DNA from: Desulfomicrobium sp. ZS1
Lineage (GTDB): Bacteria; Desulfobacterota; Desulfovibrionia; Desulfovibrionales; Desulfomicrobiaceae
DNA: 64,000 nt
Assembly (NCBI RefSeq): GCF_024204645.1
Contig: NZ_CP100351.1
Span: 2,754,001 to 2,818,000 of the forward strand
Reading direction: 5' to 3'
The notes beneath the pieces were generated by a model. The model was given only the letters and a program-made list of their open reading frames with translations, searched no databases and was not told the origin of the DNA. The position numbers and the translations under genes are program-made. Shown here piece after piece: positions 60,234 to 64,000 of this stretch; the stretch's first letter is position 1; each line of letters begins with the position of its first letter.

Positions 60234-60598
60234 GAATTTGTGCATAGGTGAATACGAAATTATTTCAAGATTGAACAGTTTTTTATCCCGTCTGACGCCA
60301 AAAAAACATCTCTGAGAGTCCTGCGTGCTCTTCGCCAAAAACAATGGCGCAGACGGACATGTTTTATTTTGCCCAACCCGGTTGACGCAATCCATTTGGA
60401 ACATCTAAGCTCAGGTTTGGTTCAATTTCACGGCTGGCGTTCACGGGGTTGATCGTTGCCAACCGGCAATCCTGCCGGAACAACGCGATAATTCCCGCAG
60501 AATGATGCGACGTCGACAGAGTTCTTGGTCACCAAAGCAGATAAACGCTCACAACGTCGTGGGCCGAAGCATTCCAAGCAAGCCACTGCGAGCACGAC
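60234..60598. other. Intergenic region between engB and an antiporter remnant
   Basis: I see no gene, known repeat or strong terminator here. TTGACG at about 60384 could be a -35 box, but no good -10 follows. Confidence 0.4.
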
Positions 60599-60895
60599 AT
60601 GAATGTACTCATTCTCATCCTGCTCCCACTCCTGGGAGCCGCGCTCCCGCCCCTGACCATACGCTTCGGACGCAACATCTGCACCTGGTCGGCCATGGCC
60701 GTGACCGCATGCACCCTTGTGCTGACCGTGACGCCGCTCATGCAGGCGTTTCAAGGCAATCCCGCGTCCATGCACCGATCCTGGCTGGACGGCGCCGGTC
60801 TTGCCCTGACCCTGCGCATGGACGGCCTGGCCGCCTTGACCGGACAGGAGGGGAGGAATAGGAAGGGGCACGCAATTTTAAGCTTCCAGCGGTAG
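60599..60895 (+). pseudogene. Truncated Na+/H+ antiporter subunit A (MrpA/NuoL-type) N-terminus
   Basis: The frame starts MNVLILILLPLLGAALPPLT and continues for about 80 residues with membrane segments and the WLDGAGLALTLRMDGLAALT stretch that precedes the first conserved helix pair of MrpA-type antiporter subunits. It then departs at about 60845 into unrelated residues and stops at 60895. The remaining 400-700 residues expected are missing, and upp follows 33 bases later, so a deletion joined the fragment to upp. Confidence 0.7.
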
Positions 60896-60928
60896 CAATC
60901 ACATCGACCATGGCAAGGAGAGACACAT

Positions 60929-61555
60929 ATGGCAGTATTCGTGGCGGACCATCCACTCATCAAGCACAAGCTCGGACTCATGCGCAAGCATGACATCAGC
61001 ACCAAGAATTTTCGGGAACTCGCGTCCGAAGTCGCCAGACTGCTGACCTACGAGGCCACCAAAGACCTGGAAACCGAAAAGAAGACCGTGCAAGGGTGGG
61101 CCGGACCCGTCATGGTGGACGTCATCAAGGGCAAGAAGATAACCGTCGTGCCGATCCTTCGCGCGGGCCTGGGCATGCAGGACGGCGTGCTTGATCTGAT
61201 CCCCGGCGCCAAAGTCAGCGTTGTCGGTTTCTACCGCAATGAAGAGACCCTGCAGCCCGTGGAATACTATGTGAAGCTGGCCAAAAACATCAACAAGCGC
61301 ATGGCTCTGATTCTCGATCCCATGCTGGCCACGGGCGGAACCCTGGACGCGACCATCCGCTGCCTGAAGAACGCCGGCTGCACCAGCATCCGCGGCCTCT
61401 TTCTGGTCGCGGCGCCCGAAGGCTTGAAACGCATCACCGAGGCGCACCCCGACGTGGACATCTACGTCGCGGCCGTGGACGAGCGCCTGAACGAAAACGG
61501 CTACATCCTGCCAGGCCTTGGCGACGCCGGGGACAAGATCTTCGGCACCAAATAG
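60929..61555 (+). CDS. upp: Uracil phosphoribosyltransferase
   Basis: Salvages uracil to UMP. PRPP-binding motif [17 protein letters not shown] and the uracil-binding C-terminal [18 protein letters not shown] are clear. The length (208) is standard. AAGGAGAG precedes the ATG. It ends at a strong terminator. No uraA permease gene is adjacent. Confidence 0.96.
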   Translation: MAVFVADHPLIKHKLGLMRKHDISTKNFRELASEVARLLTYEATKDLETEKKTVQGWAGPVMVDVIKGKKITVVPILRAGLGMQDGVLDLIPGAKVSVVGFYRNEETLQPVEYYVKLAKNINKRMALILDPMLATGGTLDATIRCLKNAGCTSIRGLFLVAAPEGLKRITEAHPDVDIYVAAVDERLNENGYILPGLGDAGDKIFGTK

Positions 61556-61573
61556 TCCGCTTTTCACTGCTCC

Positions 61574-61614
61574 AAAAAAGAACGCCCGATCTTCCGACCG
61601 GGCGTTCTTTTTTT
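61574..61614. terminator. Bidirectional terminator between upp and hisA
   Basis: AAAGAACGCCCG and CGGGCGTTCTTT form a long stem with A-run before and T7 after it. It serves upp rightward and the hisB-lipoprotein-hisA transcript leftward. Confidence 0.9.
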
Positions 61615-61631
61615 GGAGATAACGAAAAAAA

Positions 61632-62363
61632 CTAGTTCTGCGCCGCCAGCCAGTCCAGGGCGGCTTTGAGGTCCAGGCTTCCGGCGTAGATGGCCTTGCC
61701 GGTGATGACTCCGGCCAGGCCCCGCTCGGCCAGGGGATGCACGGCCTGAACGTCCTCCAGGGTCGAGATGCCGCCGGCGATGAGCACGGGCCGGTCCGTC
61801 ATGCCCAGCAGAGATTCGAGAGCCGGAATGTTGACCCCGGACTGCATCCCGTCGCGGCTGATGTCGGTGTAGATGAAAAACGCCGCCCCGGCGGCTTCGA
61901 GTTCCGGCACCACGTCGGCTACGGTCTTGCCCGCGTCCTCGACCCAGCCCTTGGTCTTCAGATGGCCGTCGCGGGCATCAAGGGACACGCCGATACGGCC
62001 CGGATAGGCCTGACAGAGTTCACGGAAGAGGGCCGGATCTTCGAGCGCCACGGTGCCGATGATAAGGCGCGTCACCCCGGCTTCCAGATACTTGCCCGCG
62101 ACATCAAGGCTCCTGATTCCGCCGCCGAGCTGCACGGGGATGGACACGGCGGAACACAGCTCGCGAATCAGTTCCATGTTACGCGGCGTGCCGCTGAAAG
62201 CCCCGTCAAGATCGATGACGTGCAGCCATCTGGTCCCGGCCTCTACCCACTGCCGGGCCATGGCCACCGGATCGTCGGAAAAAACCGTGACCTGATCTTC
62301 AGCCCCCTGACGCAAGCGCACGCACTTGCCATCCTTTATGTCCACCGCCGGAAATATGTTCAT
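61632..62363 (-). CDS. hisA: ProFAR isomerase HisA
   Basis: Catalyses the Amadori rearrangement of ProFAR in histidine synthesis. A (beta/alpha)8 barrel with the first catalytic Asp in [15 protein letters not shown], the second in [15 protein letters not shown], plus [11 protein letters not shown] and [12 protein letters not shown] phosphate-binding turns. Length 243 is normal. It overlaps the lipoprotein gene by four bases. Confidence 0.96.
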   Translation of the reverse strand: MNIFPAVDIKDGKCVRLRQGAEDQVTVFSDDPVAMARQWVEAGTRWLHVIDLDGAFSGTPRNMELIRELCSAVSIPVQLGGGIRSLDVAGKYLEAGVTRLIIGTVALEDPALFRELCQAYPGRIGVSLDARDGHLKTKGWVEDAGKTVADVVPELEAAGAAFFIYTDISRDGMQSGVNIPALESLLGMTDRPVLIAGGISTLEDVQAVHPLAERGLAGVITGKAIYAGSLDLKAALDWLAAQN

Positions 62364-62983
62364 AAACCCAAAACCCTTGTCCCTTCTTCCAGTGCTTCGG
62401 CCGCGATCTCCAGCGGAGTGATCCAGCGACCCTTGCGTTTAAAGAAACGGCCGCCCTTGAGCAGGTTTTCGGCCAGCCCCTGCTGCTCTTCCTCAAAATG
62501 ATAACGGCGGACTTCTCCGCTGGCCGTCTTGATCAGATACAGGTCCAGTGTCACACTGGCCGGGCGGGTCACGCCCCATTCGCCGCCCTCGCGCTCCTGC
62601 CACTGGGAAACATAGGGCACGAGCAGGTAGTCGGCCTTGATGCACGTGCCCACGCTCTTCCAGTACTCAAGGGTCTCGAAACGCGGACGCTCCTTTTCAG
62701 CCTGCACGATTTCCTCGCAGCCCTGCACCGAGGCGGCATGCAGGACCGTGCGCAGGTCGCTTTTCTCCAGCAGGGCGGCCAATTGCCCGTCCAGGGCATC
62801 CAAAGATTCCTGAGTGACCACCGAAACTTCCTCGGGCAGCACTCCGGCCATGAGTTCCCAGTCATGCTGCGGATGGACAAAATGCGCCACAGCCAGCGTG
62901 ACCTGGGACTCAACCGCCGGCCAGGGCGTGGTACCGGCGCAGGCCGTACAGACAAGAAGCAAAGCCAGAATGATATATCTCAT
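62360..62983 (-). CDS. Hypothetical lipoprotein inside the his cluster
   Basis: The signal peptide [15 protein letters not shown] gives a lipobox with Cys 15 (an earlier Cys 12 is possible). The 207-residue protein is soluble beyond that, with segments like [17 protein letters not shown] and [20 protein letters not shown]. These resemble outer-membrane-associated lipoproteins of unknown function. It overlaps hisA and hisB by four bases each, so it is firmly in the operon although unrelated to histidine synthesis. Confidence 0.75.
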   Translation of the reverse strand: MRYIILALLLVCTACAGTTPWPAVESQVTLAVAHFVHPQHDWELMAGVLPEEVSVVTQESLDALDGQLAALLEKSDLRTVLHAASVQGCEEIVQAEKERPRFETLEYWKSVGTCIKADYLLVPYVSQWQEREGGEWGVTRPASVTLDLYLIKTASGEVRRYHFEEEQQGLAENLLKGGRFFKRKGRWITPLEIAAEALEEGTRVLGL

Positions 62984-63570
62984 GAGTCAAGACCTCCCTT
63001 GGTGCTGAGTACGTCTTCGCGTTCCACGCGCACGGCCTGACGCAAGGCCAGCCCGAGTCCCTTGAATACCGATTCCAGCAGATGATGACCGTTTTGTCCG
63101 TAAAGCATGCGCACATGCAGGTTCATGCCCGCCTTGGACGCCAGCGATTTCAGAAATTCACGCCACAGATCCTTCTCCTGCCCGGCGATGACGGCCGGCA
63201 AGACGTTTTCTTCATATACCAGATAGGGCCTTCCCGAAAGATCTAAACAGACCTCGGTCAAGGCCTCGTCCATAGGCACCTTTGCGCAACCGACCCGTGC
63301 GATGCCGCGACGCTCACCGAGGGCCATGTTCAAGGCGTTGCCCAGACACAATCCGATGTCCTCCAGAGAATGATGCGCATCGATATGCAGATCGCCCGTG
63401 CAGGAAATCTCCAGATCAAAACCGGCCCAATGCCCCAACAGATCAAGCATGTGATCGGCGAATCCGAAGCCTGTCCGCACGGAGCAGACGCCCTTTCCGT
63501 CGAGATTGACGACCACGGAAATCTGAGTTTCCCGGGTCTGGCGATCGATACGGCCTGTACGAGGATGCAT
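62980..63570 (-). CDS. hisB: Imidazoleglycerol-phosphate dehydratase HisB
   Basis: Monofunctional IGP dehydratase with the two Mn-binding His motifs: [18 protein letters not shown] and [14 protein letters not shown]. The opening [16 protein letters not shown] fits. The length (196) is normal; no HisB phosphatase domain is fused. A hairpin separates it from tatC upstream. Confidence 0.96.
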   Translation of the reverse strand: MHPRTGRIDRQTRETQISVVVNLDGKGVCSVRTGFGFADHMLDLLGHWAGFDLEISCTGDLHIDAHHSLEDIGLCLGNALNMALGERRGIARVGCAKVPMDEALTEVCLDLSGRPYLVYEENVLPAVIAGQEKDLWREFLKSLASKAGMNLHVRMLYGQNGHHLLESVFKGLGLALRQAVRVEREDVLSTKGGLDS

Positions 63571-63586
63571 AGCGTCTCCTGCAATG

Positions 63587-63615
63587 AAAAGGCCAGGCTC
63601 ATGAACCCGGCCCTT
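63587..63615 (-). terminator. Hairpin between tatC and hisB
   Basis: AAAGGCCAGG and CCCGGCCCTTT can pair with one mismatch, on the minus strand directly after the tatC stop. T-tract is short, so read-through into hisB is likely. Confidence 0.45.
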
Positions 63616-63618
63616 TGG

Positions 63619-64000
63619 TTATCCCTTGGCGTCCGCTGCCGCGTCCTCTTCCACCGGGGCCTCTTTGGGCTTCTTCTTCTTTTCGACTAGGTAGGCCACC
63701 CAAATGCCCACTTCATACAGCAGACACAGCGGTCCGGCCATGAGGCACTGCGAGACAACGTCCGGCGGGGTGAGCACAGCTGCGACGACAAAACTTCCCA
63801 GTATGGCGAATTTGCGGAATTTGCGCAATGTCGCGTGCTTCACAAGCCCCAAGGCCGAAAGAAAAAACATGAACAGCGGCAATTCAAAAATAAATCCGAA
63901 CGCAAAAAGCATGCTGGTCGAGAAGCTGAAGTACTCCTTGACCGAGGGCATGGGTTTGATGACATCGGAAGCATAACCCAGAAAAAACTGAAAACCAAAC
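63619..64000 (-). CDS. tatC: Twin-arginine translocase subunit TatC (C-terminal part)
   Basis: The gene runs off the right edge; about 127 C-terminal residues are visible. Segments FQFFLGYASDVIKPMPSVKE, FGFIFELPLFMFFLSALGLV and LTPPDVVSQCLMAGPLCLLYE match the last three membrane helices and periplasmic loops of TatC. The charged tail KKKKPKEAPVEEDAAADAKG is longer than in E. coli. Folded-protein export by Tat is expected for periplasmic hydrogenases, consistent with hyp genes in the window. Confidence 0.92.
   Translation of the reverse strand, partial: FGFQFFLGYASDVIKPMPSVKEYFSFSTSMLFAFGFIFELPLFMFFLSALGLVKHATLRKFRKFAILGSFVVAAVLTPPDVVSQCLMAGPLCLLYEVGIWVAYLVEKKKKPKEAPVEEDAAADAKG

Overview
The window reads as a chromosomal segment of a free-living, lipopolysaccharide-bearing deltaproteobacterium, most likely in the Desulfovibrionales (Desulfomicrobium-like). 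That assignment is inferred from the gene set, not from a database search. Supporting signs are moderately high GC, a family II (Mn-type) pyrophosphatase, hypCDE hydrogenase maturation genes, a mannose-type PTS beside rapZ and rpoN, complete Kdo and Lpt genes, and a short desulforedoxin-like sequence. Layout from left to right: an OmpA-type lipoprotein, a PagL-like outer-membrane protein and a hipBA module (0-4.3 kb); a tRNA-Ser whose 5' end overlaps tadA, then purQ (4.4-5.9 kb); one long co-directional block pyrG-kdsA-kdsC-lptC-lptA-lptB-rpoN-hpf-ptsN-rapZ-PTS EIIA/EIIB/EIIC (6.2-16.1 kb), in which the EIIC frame is broken at a run of nine T; and ppaC with its own promoter and terminator (16.1-17.2 kb). 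Next come a toxin-antitoxin pair whose RelE-type toxin carries an in-frame stop, a repeat-rich gap, an exonuclease gene and the hypE / hypD-hypC genes, which are separated by a repeat cluster (17.2-22.2 kb). 

From 22.3 to 29.6 kb lies a second envelope and metabolism block: an HD protein, ddl, waaA, kdsB, carA, a TPR protein, a HEPN/MNT pair and a UDP-glucuronate decarboxylase. From 29.6 to 41.1 kb is a surface-glycan island. Its left part is strikingly AT-rich (two methyltransferases, an IS3 remnant, a methyltransferase remnant and a mosaic double-GT2 protein). Its right part has normal GC and holds six more glycosyltransferases in two convergent groups. From 41.5 to 48.9 kb are an acyl-CoA ligase with an XRE-cupin regulator, glgA with a tiny CBM48-like protein, a NUDIX hydrolase, a Sua5-type enzyme, a small protein behind a near-perfect sigma-54 promoter, and pncC. 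A giant membrane-anchored GH94-type protein fills 49.1-54.6 kb. The right end carries ftsK, efp, aroQ, a lipoprotein, engB, a truncated antiporter gene, upp, and hisA-lipoprotein-hisB-tatC. 

The most unusual signal is a family of four dispersed elements of about 170-180 bp (18182-18360, 20485-20661, 46483-46658, 55062-55229). Each folds into a long hairpin. Two short strands are conserved in every copy, while the outer and inner arms differ between copies yet stay complementary within each copy. Three of the four sit beside direct duplications that carry their own outer arm. No transposase is encoded next to them. I do not recognise this element.
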